Shown here piece after piece: positions 17,739-27,711 of a stretch of DNA of 64,000 nt. Under the pieces are notes generated by a model. It was not told the DNA's origin. It searched no databases and saw nothing but the letters and a program-made list of their open reading frames with translations. Origin of the DNA: Neisseria lisongii (GTDB taxonomy: Bacteria; Pseudomonadota; Gammaproteobacteria; Burkholderiales; Neisseriaceae); contig NZ_CP116766.1 of NCBI RefSeq assembly GCF_028463985.1, forward strand, positions 310,001 through 374,000. Direction: 5' to 3'. The position numbers and the translations under genes are program-made. Numbering within the stretch: the stretch's first letter is position 1; each line of letters begins with the position of its first letter.

Positions 17739-18596
17739 TCAAGCCTTGCGCAGCATATCGTTTAAGGCTTTTTGCCAGTCAGACGGGGCGATGCCGAATT
17801 CGTTTTGGATTTTGTGGCAGTCCAATACGCTGTATGCCGGGCGTGCGGCCGGGGTGGGGTATTGTTCGCTGCTGACGGCGGAAAGTTGCGGAACCGGTGT
17901 GCCGCTGAGTTGCGAGGCCGTCTGAAAAACGGCTTGGGCAAATTCGTACCAGCTGACCGGGCGGTTGCCGCAGAAATGGTAGATGCCGCGCGGCGGGGTG
18001 GTTTCTTTTAACAGGCGGACGATGGCATCGGCGAGGTCGCCGGCGTAGGTCGGGTTGCCGATTTGGTCGTTCACAATGCTGAGGCTTTCCTGTTCGCCAC
18101 CGAGTTTGAGCATGGTTTTGACGAAGTTGTGGCCGTATTCGCTGAATACCCATGAGGTACGGATAATCAGGCTGTCGGCATAGGCGGCGAGGGCGAGCAG
18201 TTCGCCGGCAAGTTTGCTTTTGCCGTACACATTTTCCGGGTTGGTCGGGTCGCTTTCTCGGTAGGGGCTTTTGCCGTTGCCGTCGAACACATAATCGGTG
18301 GAAATATGGATAAAGCGTGCCTGCGCTTCTCGGGCGGCCTGCGCTAAGTGGGCGACGGCGGCGGCGTTGGTGGCAAAGGCGCTTTCTTTTTCGCTCTCGG
18401 CTTTATCGACGGCGGTAAAGGCGGCGGCATTGACGATTGCATCGGGCTGAAAGCTATGCACCATTTGGCGGACGGCTTTGCTGTCGGTAATGTCGAGCGA
18501 GGCGGAATCGGTGGCAATCAGTTCCCAGTCTTCAGGCAGGCGGTCGCGAAAACAGCGGGCAAGTTGGCCTTTTGAACCGGTCAGTAAAATTCTCAT
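17739..18596 (-). CDS. rmlD: dTDP-4-dehydrorhamnose reductase
   Basis: A 285-residue extended short-chain reductase, last step of dTDP-L-rhamnose synthesis. The Rossmann motif L-L-T-G-S-K-G-Q-L-A lies at 4-13. The catalytic Y-G-K-S-K near residue 128 and S-T-D-Y-V-F-D-G just before it are the family signatures. In many Neisseria the rml genes are clustered; here rmlD is alone between a Correia-like element and purC, so the other rhamnose genes must lie elsewhere or be missing. Confidence 0.93.
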   Translation of the reverse strand: MRILLTGSKGQLARCFRDRLPEDWELIATDSASLDITDSKAVRQMVHSFQPDAIVNAAAFTAVDKAESEKESAFATNAAAVAHLAQAAREAQARFIHISTDYVFDGNGKSPYRESDPTNPENVYGKSKLAGELLALAAYADSLIIRTSWVFSEYGHNFVKTMLKLGGEQESLSIVNDQIGNPTYAGDLADAIVRLLKETTPPRGIYHFCGNRPVSWYEFAQAVFQTASQLSGTPVPQLSAVSSEQYPTPAARPAYSVLDCHKIQNEFGIAPSDWQKALNDMLRKA

Positions 18597-18806
18597 GTGG
18601 CGTCTCCTTAAATCGGGGCGTAACGGGCGGCATCGTTTTCAGACGGCCTTGCTGACAAAAAATCCGCCGTGAACATCGGTTTTTGCCCGTTTTGCAATAT
18701 TTCGGACTTTATTATAGTGCAAATTGCGGCGCAGAAATCGGGTTGGCGGCAAATTTTTTGTCGGCAAGGCCGTCTGAAAATGATGGTGGCGGTTTTATCG
18801 TCAATT

Positions 18807-18968
18807 TATGGTGGGTTCACTTCAAAAGACTACGGCGTTGGCTCGTCCGGCTCAAAGAGAACGGTTTTTGTAACCGGATGAAACAACAATCCGGACAAAA
18901 CCTGTCCCGTACTACCTGTACTGTCTGCGGCTCGCCGCCTTGTCCTCTTTTGAATTGAACCCACTATA
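18807..18968. repeat. Correia-like element, long form, arm type TTCAMTTCAAAAGA
   Basis: 162 bases. Arms TATGGTGGGTTCACTTCAAAAGA and TCTTTTGAATTGAACCCACTATA pair with two mismatches. Standard long-form core. Its right end lies 91 bases before purC. Confidence 0.88.
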
Positions 18969-19059
18969 CTATATCTGTTTCGTTGCGCCAATTTCGGTTA
19001 GAATACGGATTTCCGTTATTGTTGAAGTCTTCATTTTCCATATTTCCAAAGGGTTTGCT

Positions 19060-19923
19060 ATGTCTGAAATCAGTTTGAAAAAAATTTATTCCGGCAAGGT
19101 GCGCGATCTGTATGAAATCGACGATAAACGCATGTTGATGGTGGCTTCCGACCGTTTGTCGGCATTTGATGTGATTTTGGACGACCCGATTCCGGGCAAA
19201 GGCGAAATTCTGACGCAGATTTCCAATTTCTGGTTTCAAAAACTGGCGCATATTATGCCGAACCATTTTACCGGCGATACCGTGAACGATGTTTTGCCGG
19301 AAAACGAAGCCAAAGTATTAGAAAAGCGTGCCGTTGTAGCGAAAAAACTCACGCCGGTTAAAGTTGAAGCGATTGTGCGGGGTTATCTGGCGGGCAGCGG
19401 CTGGAAAGATTATCAGAAAACCGGTGCGGTATGCGGCATTCGTTTGCCGGAAGGTATGCAGGAAGCGCAGCAGTTGCCGGAAGTGATTTTCACGCCTTCG
19501 ACCAAGGCGGAAGTCGGCGATCATGATGAAAACATCAGTTATGAACAATGCGAGCAGATTATCGGTAAAGAGTTGGCGGCGCAGGTGCGTGCCAAAGCCG
19601 TGCAGCTTTATACCGAAGCCGCAGAATACGCCCGTTCGAGAGGGATTATCATCTGCGATACTAAATTTGAATTCGGTCTGGACGAAAACGGCACGCTGAC
19701 GCTGATGGATGAGGTGCTGACTCCCGATTCGAGCCGTTTCTGGCCGGCTGACCAATATCAGGTCGGCAGCAATCCGCCGTCGTTCGACAAACAGTTTGTG
19801 CGGGACTGGCTGGAGCAGAGCGGTTGGAACAAACAAGCCCCTGCACCGAAAGTGCCTCAGGAAGTCATTGACAAAACCGTTGCCAAATATCGGGAAGCGT
19901 TGAATTTGCTGACGCAGGCATAA
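19060..19923 (+). CDS. purC: SAICAR synthase
   Basis: A 287-residue phosphoribosylaminoimidazole-succinocarboxamide synthase that joins aspartate to CAIR in purine synthesis. Start M-S-E-I-S-L-K-K-I-Y-S-G-K-V-R-D-L-Y; the 40 codons open upstream are read-through from the repeat. Signatures are S-D-R-L-S-A-F-D, the G-Y-L-A-G-S-G-W block and D-E-V-L-T-P-D-S-S-R-F-W. It belongs to the longer class of PurC. purM and purE are elsewhere in the window, so the pathway is scattered. Confidence 0.97.
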   Translation: MSEISLKKIYSGKVRDLYEIDDKRMLMVASDRLSAFDVILDDPIPGKGEILTQISNFWFQKLAHIMPNHFTGDTVNDVLPENEAKVLEKRAVVAKKLTPVKVEAIVRGYLAGSGWKDYQKTGAVCGIRLPEGMQEAQQLPEVIFTPSTKAEVGDHDENISYEQCEQIIGKELAAQVRAKAVQLYTEAAEYARSRGIIICDTKFEFGLDENGTLTLMDEVLTPDSSRFWPADQYQVGSNPPSFDKQFVRDWLEQSGWNKQAPAPKVPQEVIDKTVAKYREALNLLTQA

Positions 19924-19932
19924 TGCCCGCAG

Positions 19933-19992
19933 AGGCCGTCTGAAAAATGAAATCTTGTCTGCAAGTGCAAAATTTTGATTTTCAGACGGCCT
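19933..19992 (+). terminator. DUS-pair terminator after purC
   Basis: AGGCCGTCTGAAAAAT and ATTTTCAGACGGCCT flank a loop of about 30 bases, ten bases after the stop. Confidence 0.65.
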
Positions 19993-20188
19993 TGCTGTAT
20001 GAACCGGCGTATTCCCAATCACACAAACCGATTATTTTATGGCATAATTCCGCTCGTTTGGGCGGCGAAGCCGTCTGAAAATAATTTGATTAACTTTATT
20101 GCCGCTGTCTGTCTGAAACCCTACTCATGCGTATTGCTTCGCAGTATTCATGATTAGTGTTTTAGCGGCAGCGGCGGAGAAAGCAAAT

Positions 20189-22309
20189 ATGTTTGAAAAA
20201 CACATTAAAACCTTCCAATACGGCGACCAAACCGTAACCTTGGAAACCGGCGAAATCGCCCGTCAGGCGGCCGCCGCCGTTAAAGTGTCCATGGGCGATA
20301 CCGTGGTACTGGTTGCCGTAACCACCAACAAAGACGTGAAAGAAGGCCAAGACTTTTTCCCGCTGACCGTGGATTATCTGGAACGCACCTACGCTGCGGG
20401 CAAAATCCCCGGCGGTTTCTTCAAACGCGAAGGCAAACAGAGCGAAAAAGAAATCCTCACCAGCCGCTTGATTGACCGTCCGATTCGTCCGCTGTTCCCC
20501 GAAGGTTTTTATCACGACATTCAAATCGTTGCCATGGTGGTATCGGTTGATCCTGAAATCGATTCCGATATTCCTGCTATGCTGGGTGCTTCCGCTGCGC
20601 TGGTGTTGAGCGGCGTACCGTTTGCCGGCCCGATCGGTGCCGCCCGTGTTGGCTATGTCAACGACCAATACGTGTTGAACCCGACCAAAGCCCAACTGGC
20701 CAAATCCCGTTTGGACTTGGTGGTAGCGGGTACTGAAAAAGCCGTGTTGATGGTGGAATCCGAAGCTGACATCTTGTCTGAAGAAATCATGCTCGGCGCA
20801 GTGGTGTACGGTCACGACCAAATGCAGGCCGCCATTCAGGCGATTAACGAATTTGCCGATGCAGTGAACCCTGAAGTTTGGGATTGGAAAGCACCGGAAA
20901 CCAATGAAGAACTGGTTGCCAAAGTGCGTGAAATCGCCGGTGAAACCATTAAAGAAGCCTTCAAAATCCGTTCCAAACAAGCCCGTTCCGCCAAATTGGA
21001 CGAAGCATGGTCGGCTGTAAAAGAAGCCTTGATTACTGAAGAAACCGACACTTTGGCGGCCAACGAAATCAAAGGCATTTTCAAACATCTGGAAGCCGAT
21101 GTGGTACGCGGTCAGATTTTGGACGGCCAACCCCGTATCGACGGCCGAGACACCCGCACCGTACGCCCGCTGAACATCCAAACCGGCGTATTGCCCCGTA
21201 CTCACGGCTCGGCATTGTTTACCCGCGGCGAAACCCAAGCCTTGGCGGTGGCTACTTTGGGTACGTCCCGTGATGAACAAATCATCGATGCCTTGAGCGG
21301 CGAATACACCGACCGCTTTATGCTGCATTACAACTTCCCGCCGTATTCTACCGGCGAAGTTGGCCGTATGGGCGCACCGAAACGCCGTGAAATCGGCCAT
21401 GGCCGTTTGGCAAAACGTGCATTACTGGCGGTGTTGCCTGCGCCGGAAGATTTCAGCTACACCATGCGTGTGGTATCCGAAATCACCGAATCCAACGGTT
21501 CGTCTTCCATGGCTTCAGTTTGCGGCGGCTGTTTGAGCCTGCTGTCCGCCGGTGTGCCGCTGAAAGCCCACGTTGCTGGTATCGCCATGGGTCTGATTTT
21601 GGACAACAACAAATTCGCCGTGCTGACCGATATTCTGGGCGACGAAGACCATTTGGGCGATATGGACTTTAAAGTAGCGGGTACGACCGAAGGCGTAACC
21701 GCTCTGCAAATGGACATCAAAATCCAAGGTATTACCAAAGAAATCATGCAGATTGCGCTGGCGCAAGCCAAAGAAGCCCGCCTGCATATTCTGGCGCAGA
21801 TGAAAGAAGCCGTTGCCGGCCCGCAAGAGCTGTCGGCACACGCTCCACGCCTGTTCACCATGAAAATCAATCCGGACAAAATCCGTGATGTTATCGGTAA
21901 AGGTGGCGAAACCATTCGTGCGATTACCGCTGAAACTTCAACCGAAATTAACATCGCCGAAGACGGTACGATTACCATCGCCGCCACCACCCAAGAAGCC
22001 GGTGATGCCGCCAAAGCCCGCATCGAACAGATTACCGCAGAAGTGGAAGTCGGCAAAGTGTACAGCGGCACAGTGGTGAAAATCTTGGACAATAATGTCG
22101 GTGCCATCGTATCCGTGATGCCGGGCAAAGACGGCTTGGTACACATCAGCCAAATCGCCCACGAGCGTGTGAAAAACGTCAGCGATTACCTGCAAGTCGG
22201 CCAAACCGTTGATGTGAAAGCGCTGGAAGTGGACGACCGAGGCCGTGTCCGCCTGTCCATCAAAGCCCTGCTGGAAGCACCGGCTCGTGAGGAAAAAACA
22301 GCAGAATAA
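20189..22309 (+). CDS. pnp: Polynucleotide phosphorylase
   Basis: A 706-residue 3'-5' exoribonuclease and core of RNA turnover. Start M-F-E-K-H-I-K-T-F at 20189 with GGAG eight bases ahead. Order: first RNase PH domain (1-145), helical domain, second RNase PH domain (about 310-540, with F-T-R-G-E-T-Q and D-I-L-G-D-E-D-H-L-G-D), KH domain (I-G-K-G-G-E-T-I-R near 573) and S1 domain (from about 620). A large open frame on the other strand is a shadow. Confidence 0.97.
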   Translation: MFEKHIKTFQYGDQTVTLETGEIARQAAAAVKVSMGDTVVLVAVTTNKDVKEGQDFFPLTVDYLERTYAAGKIPGGFFKREGKQSEKEILTSRLIDRPIRPLFPEGFYHDIQIVAMVVSVDPEIDSDIPAMLGASAALVLSGVPFAGPIGAARVGYVNDQYVLNPTKAQLAKSRLDLVVAGTEKAVLMVESEADILSEEIMLGAVVYGHDQMQAAIQAINEFADAVNPEVWDWKAPETNEELVAKVREIAGETIKEAFKIRSKQARSAKLDEAWSAVKEALITEETDTLAANEIKGIFKHLEADVVRGQILDGQPRIDGRDTRTVRPLNIQTGVLPRTHGSALFTRGETQALAVATLGTSRDEQIIDALSGEYTDRFMLHYNFPPYSTGEVGRMGAPKRREIGHGRLAKRALLAVLPAPEDFSYTMRVVSEITESNGSSSMASVCGGCLSLLSAGVPLKAHVAGIAMGLILDNNKFAVLTDILGDEDHLGDMDFKVAGTTEGVTALQMDIKIQGITKEIMQIALAQAKEARLHILAQMKEAVAGPQELSAHAPRLFTMKINPDKIRDVIGKGGETIRAITAETSTEINIAEDGTITIAATTQEAGDAAKARIEQITAEVEVGKVYSGTVVKILDNNVGAIVSVMPGKDGLVHISQIAHERVKNVSDYLQVGQTVDVKALEVDDRGRVRLSIKALLEAPAREEKTAE

Positions 22310-22331
22310 ATTCTGCTCTTAATCTGCTTAC

Positions 22332-22371
22332 TAACCGCTTGTCTGAATCTGTTCAGACAAGCGGTTTTTGT
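22332..22371 (+). terminator. Terminator after pnp
   Basis: Perfect 15-base stem AACCGCTTGTCTGAA/TTCAGACAAGCGGTT with a TTTTTG tail. It contains a GTCTGAA core but is not a full uptake sequence. Confidence 0.92.
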
Positions 22372-22571
22372 TGCCAGTAAATAAGGATAAGGCCGTCTGA
22401 AAATACGTATGAGCAAGTCAAAAAAATCTATATTCTGAAATTCTAACTAAGATTAAATAAACCAATATAAGAAAAATCTTAAAATTTTTCTTGAAATATA
22501 GAAAATATTAGCTATAATTCAGGATATATAAAGTGATTGGTTTGAAACTCAGTTAATTTAAAGGTGTAACG

Positions 22572-24233
22572 ATGCTTTTGGCACTTTCTCTGCGTGATTT
22601 TGTGATTGTTGAAAACCTGCATCTGGATTTTCAAAACGGATTTACCGTCTTGACCGGCGAAACCGGTGCAGGCAAATCCATTACCCTAGATGCCTTGGGT
22701 TTGCTGTTGGGCGATAAGGCAGATTACGGCCAAATCCGCAACGGTGCGGCGGAAGCGCATTTATCCGCATTATTCGACATCGGCAAGTTGCCGCTTCTGC
22801 AAGAGCAGCTTTGCGAACAGGGCTTGCTGGAGGCGGGAGGGGAAGAGCTGAGTGTCCGCCGAATTATTGATATTAAAGGGAAAAGCCGCAGCTATATCAA
22901 TAATCAGGCGGTTACGTTGTCGCAGTTGAAAGCAATTGGCAGCCAATTAATTGATATTCACGGGCAAAATGCCCATCATTCGCTGAATCAGGAAGCTGCA
23001 CAGCGACAGTTGCTCGATGCCTTTGCCGGTAGCTTGGAACAGGCGGAAACGGTAAAACGCCATTATCAAAACTGGGTTCATGCCAAGAAAATGCTGCAGG
23101 AAGCGCAAACCCAATCCGAACAGATGACTTTGGAACGGGAACGCTTGGAATGGCAGTTTCAGGAATTGAGCCAGTTGGAAGTCAAACCAGATGAGTGGGA
23201 AACCCTCAGCCAAAGTTACGACAGCTTGGCACATGCCGCCGAATTGCTGACCAATGCCCAAGAAGTCGATGAAATGATAGACGGCGATCACGGCTTGCGC
23301 CGTCAAGTATATCAGTGCCAAAAAAAGCTCGGCAGCTTGCAGGAAATCGAACCGAGATTTGCCGAAAGTCTGGAAATGCTTGCCAGCATTGAAGCGGAAT
23401 TGGTTGAAATCAGTGCCAATATGCGCCATGTTGCCGGACGAACCGATCTTGATCCGGTACAACTGGCAGAGCAGGAGCGCCGCATGGGTGAATTGATGTC
23501 TATGGCAAGAAAATACCACATCGAGCCGGAAGAGCTATATCACAAAGTAGAAGAAGTTTCCGAACAGCTGGCCGGTTTGCAGGCGGCGGGCGATTTGGCG
23601 GCGCTGGAAGCAGCGGTAGAAAATGCAATGGACGAATACAACGAAGCGGCTCATGTTCTATCCGCCATGCGCCATCAGGCAGCCACCCGTTTGGGGCAGG
23701 AAACCACTTATTATATGCAGTATCTGGCGATGAAAGGTGCGCAATTTGAAATTGCCCTGTTGCCGTCTTCACCGACCGCACACGGCTTGGAGCAGGTTCA
23801 ATTCCAAGTTGCCGCCAATAAAGGCAGCCAAATCCGTCCACTCAACAAAGTAGCTTCCGGCGGCGAATTGGCCCGTATCAGTTTGGCATTGCAGGTGGTA
23901 ACCAGCCAATATACCAAAGTACCGACCCTAATTTTTGACGAAGTCGATACCGGTATCGGCGGCGGTGTGGCCGAAATGGTCGGCAAAGCCCTGCGTACTT
24001 TGGGACGCCGCCATCAAGTGTTGGCCGTAACCCATTTGCCGCAAGTCGCTTCCTGCGGTGAACATCACTGGAAAGTGCAAAAACACAGCGAAGGCGAGCA
24101 GACTGTCAGCGAAATTAACATTTTGGACGGCAGCGACCGGATCGAAGAAATCGCCCGTATGCTCGGCGGCGAAACCATTACCGATACCACCCGCAGCCAT
24201 GCCGCCGAACTGCTGACACTGGCGGCGGCATAG
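22572..24233 (+). CDS. recN: DNA repair ATPase RecN
   Basis: A 553-residue SMC-like protein for double-strand break repair. Walker A G-E-T-G-A-G-K-S is at about 28-35 and Q-loop D-I-H-G-Q-N at about 130. Two coiled-coil arms (about 155-220 and 260-350) surround a short hinge. The C-terminal half carries the ABC signature S-G-G-E-L-A-R and Walker B L-I-F-D-E-V-D-T-G-I-G-G. In naturally competent Neisseria RecN also aids transformation. Monocistronic, with a strong terminator directly after the stop. Confidence 0.96.
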   Translation: MLLALSLRDFVIVENLHLDFQNGFTVLTGETGAGKSITLDALGLLLGDKADYGQIRNGAAEAHLSALFDIGKLPLLQEQLCEQGLLEAGGEELSVRRIIDIKGKSRSYINNQAVTLSQLKAIGSQLIDIHGQNAHHSLNQEAAQRQLLDAFAGSLEQAETVKRHYQNWVHAKKMLQEAQTQSEQMTLERERLEWQFQELSQLEVKPDEWETLSQSYDSLAHAAELLTNAQEVDEMIDGDHGLRRQVYQCQKKLGSLQEIEPRFAESLEMLASIEAELVEISANMRHVAGRTDLDPVQLAEQERRMGELMSMARKYHIEPEELYHKVEEVSEQLAGLQAAGDLAALEAAVENAMDEYNEAAHVLSAMRHQAATRLGQETTYYMQYLAMKGAQFEIALLPSSPTAHGLEQVQFQVAANKGSQIRPLNKVASGGELARISLALQVVTSQYTKVPTLIFDEVDTGIGGGVAEMVGKALRTLGRRHQVLAVTHLPQVASCGEHHWKVQKHSEGEQTVSEINILDGSDRIEEIARMLGGETITDTTRSHAAELLTLAAA

Positions 24234-24273
24234 AAAAAACAGGTTTGTCCGTTGTGGAACAAACCTGTTTTTC
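24234..24273 (+). terminator. Terminator after recN
   Basis: AAAAACAGGTTTGT and ACAAACCTGTTTTT pair around CCGTTGTGGA, starting right at the stop codon. Confidence 0.92.
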
Positions 24274-24458
24274 TATTGATACTGCGGGAGTACGGTATTT
24301 GCCATCCGGTAAAATTATAGAGAAATATCCCCAAAGTAATACAAGAGAATAAACCGCAGATAGTATGGGTAATTCGGTTACAAAATCGTCCTCTTGAAAT
24401 CGAATCGGGCGAAGACAACACTGTAGTGCTTTGAGGTTAGTTCTCTATACAAAACATC

Positions 24459-24499
24459 ATACCGATTTTCAGACGGCTTGAAGCCGTCTGAAAATCCTC
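24459..24499. terminator. DUS-pair terminator of uup
   Basis: GATTTTCAGACGGCTT and AAGCCGTCTGAAAATC meet almost without a loop, directly after the uup stop on the minus strand. Confidence 0.75.
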
Positions 24500-24500
24500 A

Positions 24501-26408
24501 TCAGGCTGATGAATTTTGTTTGGCTTCGAGCAGTTCCCAACGTTCGAGTTTTTCCAATAATGCCGTTTCGATTTCTTCGGCACGGCTGTTGAGTACTCCG
24601 GCTTTGGCGTAGTCTTTGAAAATTTCGGGATCGGAAAGCTGTTGGTTAATGCTGTTCTGCTCGGCTTCCAAAGCGGCGATTTCATCGGGTAGGGCATCGA
24701 GTTCCCGTTGCTCTTTATAGGAAAGTTTGACGGTTCGGTTGGCTTTGGGTTTTTCTTTGACGCTCTCGACGGTGTTCGGTTTCGGGGCTGAGGCCGTCTG
24801 AATTTTGCTTTCCCGCTCTTTGGCATCGATGTAGTCCTGATAACCGCCGATGTATTCTTTCAGTCGGCCGTTTCCTTCAAAAACAATGCTTTGGGTAATT
24901 ACGTTGTCGAGGAACATACGGTCATGGGAAACGAGGAAAACTGTGCCTTGATAGTCCCGCAGCAGCTCTTCCAGCAATTCCTGCGTGTCGATGTCCAAAT
25001 CGTTGGTCGGTTCGTCCAAAACCAGAATATTGGCGGGTTTGGTAAACAGCTTGGCCAACAACAGGCGGTTGCGTTCGCCACCGGAGAGCGAGGAAACCGG
25101 GCTTTGCGCACGGGCGGGGTGGAACAGAAAGTCTTCCAGATAGCTCATCACATGTTTTTTCTTGCCGCCGATTTCGACAAAGTCATTGCCTTGGCCGAGG
25201 GTGTAAAACACAGTGTCGTTTTCGTTAAGTGCGCTGCGGAATTGGTCGAAATAGGCAACTTCCTGTTTGCTGCCGATGCGGATTCGCCCGTAAGTCGGCT
25301 GTAGCTCGCCCAAAATCAGCTTGAGAAACGTGGTTTTGCCGATGCCGTTGGGGCCGATTAAGCCGATTTTGTCGCCGCGTTGGATAATGGCGGAGAATTT
25401 ATCCATAATGGTTTTGTCGCCGTATCCGAATGAGGCATGTTCTAATTCGGCGATGATTTTGCCGCTTTTTTCGCCGCTGTCGAGTTTAAAATTGACTTGG
25501 CCTTGCACGTTGCGGCGTTCGGCACGCTGGCGGCGCAATTCTTCCAAACGGCGTACCCGCCCTTCATTGCGGGTGCGGCGGGCTTCAATGCCTTTGCGTA
25601 TCCACGCTTCTTCTTGGGCGTGGAATTTGTCAAACAGTCGGTTGTGTTCGGTTTCGACCGCCAATTCCTGCTCTTTTTTCTCGCTGTATTTGGAAAACGA
25701 GCCGGGGTAGGAGCGCAATACGCCCCTGTCCAATTCGACAATGCGGGTAGCGGTATTGTCGAGAAAGCGGCGGTCATGGGTAATCACCACCAAGCTGCCT
25801 TCAAAGGCTTTGAGCAGGTTTTCCAGCCAGATGATGGCATCGATGTCCAAATGGTTGGTCGGTTCGTCCAGCAGCAACACATCGGGTTTCTGCACCCAAG
25901 CCTGCGCCAGAGCAACACGTTTTTTCTGGCCGCCGGAGAGGTTGCCGATTTTTTCATCTTCGGGTAAACCCAGTTCGCTGATGGTCTGCTTGACAGCTGC
26001 ATCAAGTTTCCAACCCTCCTGCGCCTCGATTTCAAGCTGCAATTCGTTCAATTCTTTTAACAATGTTTCATCACTACCATTTTCCAGAGCATGGCTGACC
26101 TGATGATAGCGGCGCAGCAGATTACGGATTTCGCCCAAACCTTCGGCAACGGTATCAAATACTGTCATGCCGTCTGAAAAAAAACTTTCCTGCGGCACAT
26201 AAACGATTTTCAGATTGTTTTGAATAATAATCTGCCCGTCATCCAACTTCTGCACGCCTGCCAGAATTTTCAGAAACGAAGACTTACCGGCACCGTTGCG
26301 GCCGATCAAACCGATTTTTTCGCCACTGTCGAGCTGGAAAGCGGCTTTGTCCAACAGAGCGACATGGCCGACGGCAAAAGAGGCGTTTTCAACTTGCAGG
26401 ATATTCAT
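24501..26408 (-). CDS. uup: ABC-F ATPase Uup
   Basis: A 635-residue soluble protein with two ABC ATPase modules and no membrane segments. Walker A G-R-N-G-A-G-K-S is near 35 and G-P-N-G-I-G-K-T near 340, with signatures L-S-G-G-Q-K-K-R and L-S-G-G-E-R-N-R. The interdomain linker is charged, and the C-terminal tail (about 535-635) is a predicted coiled coil typical of Uup, which binds branched DNA or ribosomes. I chose the ATG at 26408 over a TTG two codons upstream. It lies tail to tail with recN. Confidence 0.9.
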   Translation of the reverse strand: MNILQVENASFAVGHVALLDKAAFQLDSGEKIGLIGRNGAGKSSFLKILAGVQKLDDGQIIIQNNLKIVYVPQESFFSDGMTVFDTVAEGLGEIRNLLRRYHQVSHALENGSDETLLKELNELQLEIEAQEGWKLDAAVKQTISELGLPEDEKIGNLSGGQKKRVALAQAWVQKPDVLLLDEPTNHLDIDAIIWLENLLKAFEGSLVVITHDRRFLDNTATRIVELDRGVLRSYPGSFSKYSEKKEQELAVETEHNRLFDKFHAQEEAWIRKGIEARRTRNEGRVRRLEELRRQRAERRNVQGQVNFKLDSGEKSGKIIAELEHASFGYGDKTIMDKFSAIIQRGDKIGLIGPNGIGKTTFLKLILGELQPTYGRIRIGSKQEVAYFDQFRSALNENDTVFYTLGQGNDFVEIGGKKKHVMSYLEDFLFHPARAQSPVSSLSGGERNRLLLAKLFTKPANILVLDEPTNDLDIDTQELLEELLRDYQGTVFLVSHDRMFLDNVITQSIVFEGNGRLKEYIGGYQDYIDAKERESKIQTASAPKPNTVESVKEKPKANRTVKLSYKEQRELDALPDEIAALEAEQNSINQQLSDPEIFKDYAKAGVLNSRAEEIETALLEKLERWELLEAKQNSSA

Positions 26409-26535
26409 GGGCAAACCGGATAATGATTAGGAAAGAGCGTATTTTAGCGGATTTCGGACGGATTTACTAAGGGTATGGCCAAACAGTCGAACGATATTGC
26501 TGCTTCATCTTCCTGTATTGATGAAATCAATAAGC

Positions 26536-26581
26536 AAAGGCCATCTGAAAATGAATGATCGCATTTTCAGACGGCCTTTAT
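26536..26581. terminator. DUS-pair terminator of nadE
   Basis: AAAGGCCATCTGAAAATG and CATTTTCAGACGGCCTTT pair. The left half is a mutated uptake sequence (GCCATCTGAA). Confidence 0.75.
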
Positions 26582-26588
26582 TCTGTTT

Positions 26589-27380
26589 CTAACCCAACAA
26601 TGTTTCAGGAATTTTACACACCGGAATCGGTTGGATTTTATGCTGCATGGCACGGTGCAGGCGGGTGTAGATTTCCAATACTTCACGCTCTCTGCCGCTG
26701 AAGTCTTCGGGCTGATGGGTCTCGTATACGCTCATGGCCCATTCCAGCTCGGGATAGCTGGCGCCCATCTGTTCTTCATCGGTGCGTTCGGTGTCCCACA
26801 AACCATCGGTCGGTGCGGCTTGCTGTATCGATTCGATAATCTCTAATTCTTTTGCCAATTCATAAACTTGGGTTTTGGTTAAGTCGGCAATCGGGCTGAT
26901 GTCCACGCCGCCGTCGCCGTATTTGGTGAAAAAGCCGACTCCGAAATCTTCGATTTTGTTGCCTGTTCCCGTAACCAACAGGCCGTGGAGCTGGCCGTAA
27001 TAATAAAGCGTCAGCATACGCAGGCGGGAGCGGGCGTTGGCGAGGGCAAGCTGTTTGTTGGGGAAGGCGTGTTCGTCCACTTCGACACCGGCGGCAAAAG
27101 TGTCGAAAGTCGGGGTCAAATCCACACTCATACCCGATACATTGGTGAACCGCTGCTGCAAATCGGCAATATGTGCCTGCGCCCGGCTGACTTGGTCGGG
27201 TTGTTGGCGGATCGGCATTTCCAGTAGCAATACCGGTAATCCGGTGCGAGCGGCGAGGGCGGATACCACGGCGGAATCGATGCCGCCGGATACGCCGACA
27301 ATAAAACCTTTGGCCCGGGCTTTCCCGGTATAGTCTTTCAGCCAGCCGACAATATGGCGGATAACGGCTTGGTTGTGCAT
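26589..27380 (-). CDS. nadE: NAD+ synthase, ammonia-dependent
   Basis: A 263-residue NadE that amidates nicotinate adenine dinucleotide to NAD+. The PP-loop V-S-G-G-I-D-S-A-V-V is at about 29-38, with G-T-G-N-K-I-E-D and the K-Y-G-D-G-G-V-D-I-S-P-I-A-D-L-T-K block following. There is no glutaminase domain, so the nitrogen source should be ammonia or a separate partner. It is transcribed in the same direction as uup but lies upstream of it with its own terminator. Confidence 0.95.
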   Translation of the reverse strand: MHNQAVIRHIVGWLKDYTGKARAKGFIVGVSGGIDSAVVSALAARTGLPVLLLEMPIRQQPDQVSRAQAHIADLQQRFTNVSGMSVDLTPTFDTFAAGVEVDEHAFPNKQLALANARSRLRMLTLYYYGQLHGLLVTGTGNKIEDFGVGFFTKYGDGGVDISPIADLTKTQVYELAKELEIIESIQQAAPTDGLWDTERTDEEQMGASYPELEWAMSVYETHQPEDFSGREREVLEIYTRLHRAMQHKIQPIPVCKIPETLLG

Positions 27381-27439
27381 AAATCATCTCCTGTGGGCGA
27401 ATGGCGTAATGATATAGTGAAATTAAATGAAAAATCTAC

Positions 27440-27575
27440 ATATATAGTGAAATGGCCCCAAAGTGATACGGCATTGGTTTCGCTTAGTTAAAAGAGAGTG
27501 GTCGTGTAACCGGATTAAACCATAATCCGAATAAAACTTGTCCCGTATTACCTATAATTAAAACACCGAATTTTC
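27440..27575. repeat. Decayed Correia-like element fused to a repeat B end
   Basis: The left arm TATAGTGAAATGGCCCCAAAG and a worn long-form core (GTAACCGGATTAAAC, CTTGTCCCGTATTACC) run into TTAAAACACCGAATTTTC. That is the reversed end of repeat B rather than a matching arm. Confidence 0.55.
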
Positions 27576-27629
27576 TGTATACATCGGTAAGCTGATAACA
27601 ATCAGAATAGGATTGGTAGGCAACAAGTT

Positions 27630-27711
27630 CACTGCCCTTTCCCGCCGGTGGGAAGGGGCTAGCGGAAAGATGGTTTGTTGCGGTGTCATATTTTTTGGTT
27701 GATTTACTATA
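27630..27711. repeat. Partial copy of repeat C
   Basis: CCCTTTCCCGCCGGTGGGAAGGGG palindrome followed by GGTTTGTTGCGGTGTCATATTTTTTGG and GATTTACTATA, as in the copy at 8617. Confidence 0.55.

Noticed and set aside
18940..19059. 40-codon N-terminal extension of purC
   Set aside because: Encoded by the end of a Correia-like element; PurC normally starts at M-S-E-I-S-L.
20162..21400. 412-codon open frame antisense to pnp
   Set aside because: Shadow of the high-GC third-position pattern of pnp; no ribosome site, no recognisable domain, and histidine/phenylalanine-rich composition typical of reversed codons.
26409..26414. TTG start of uup two codons upstream
   Set aside because: The ATG at 26408 is a better start codon and no ribosome site favours the TTG.
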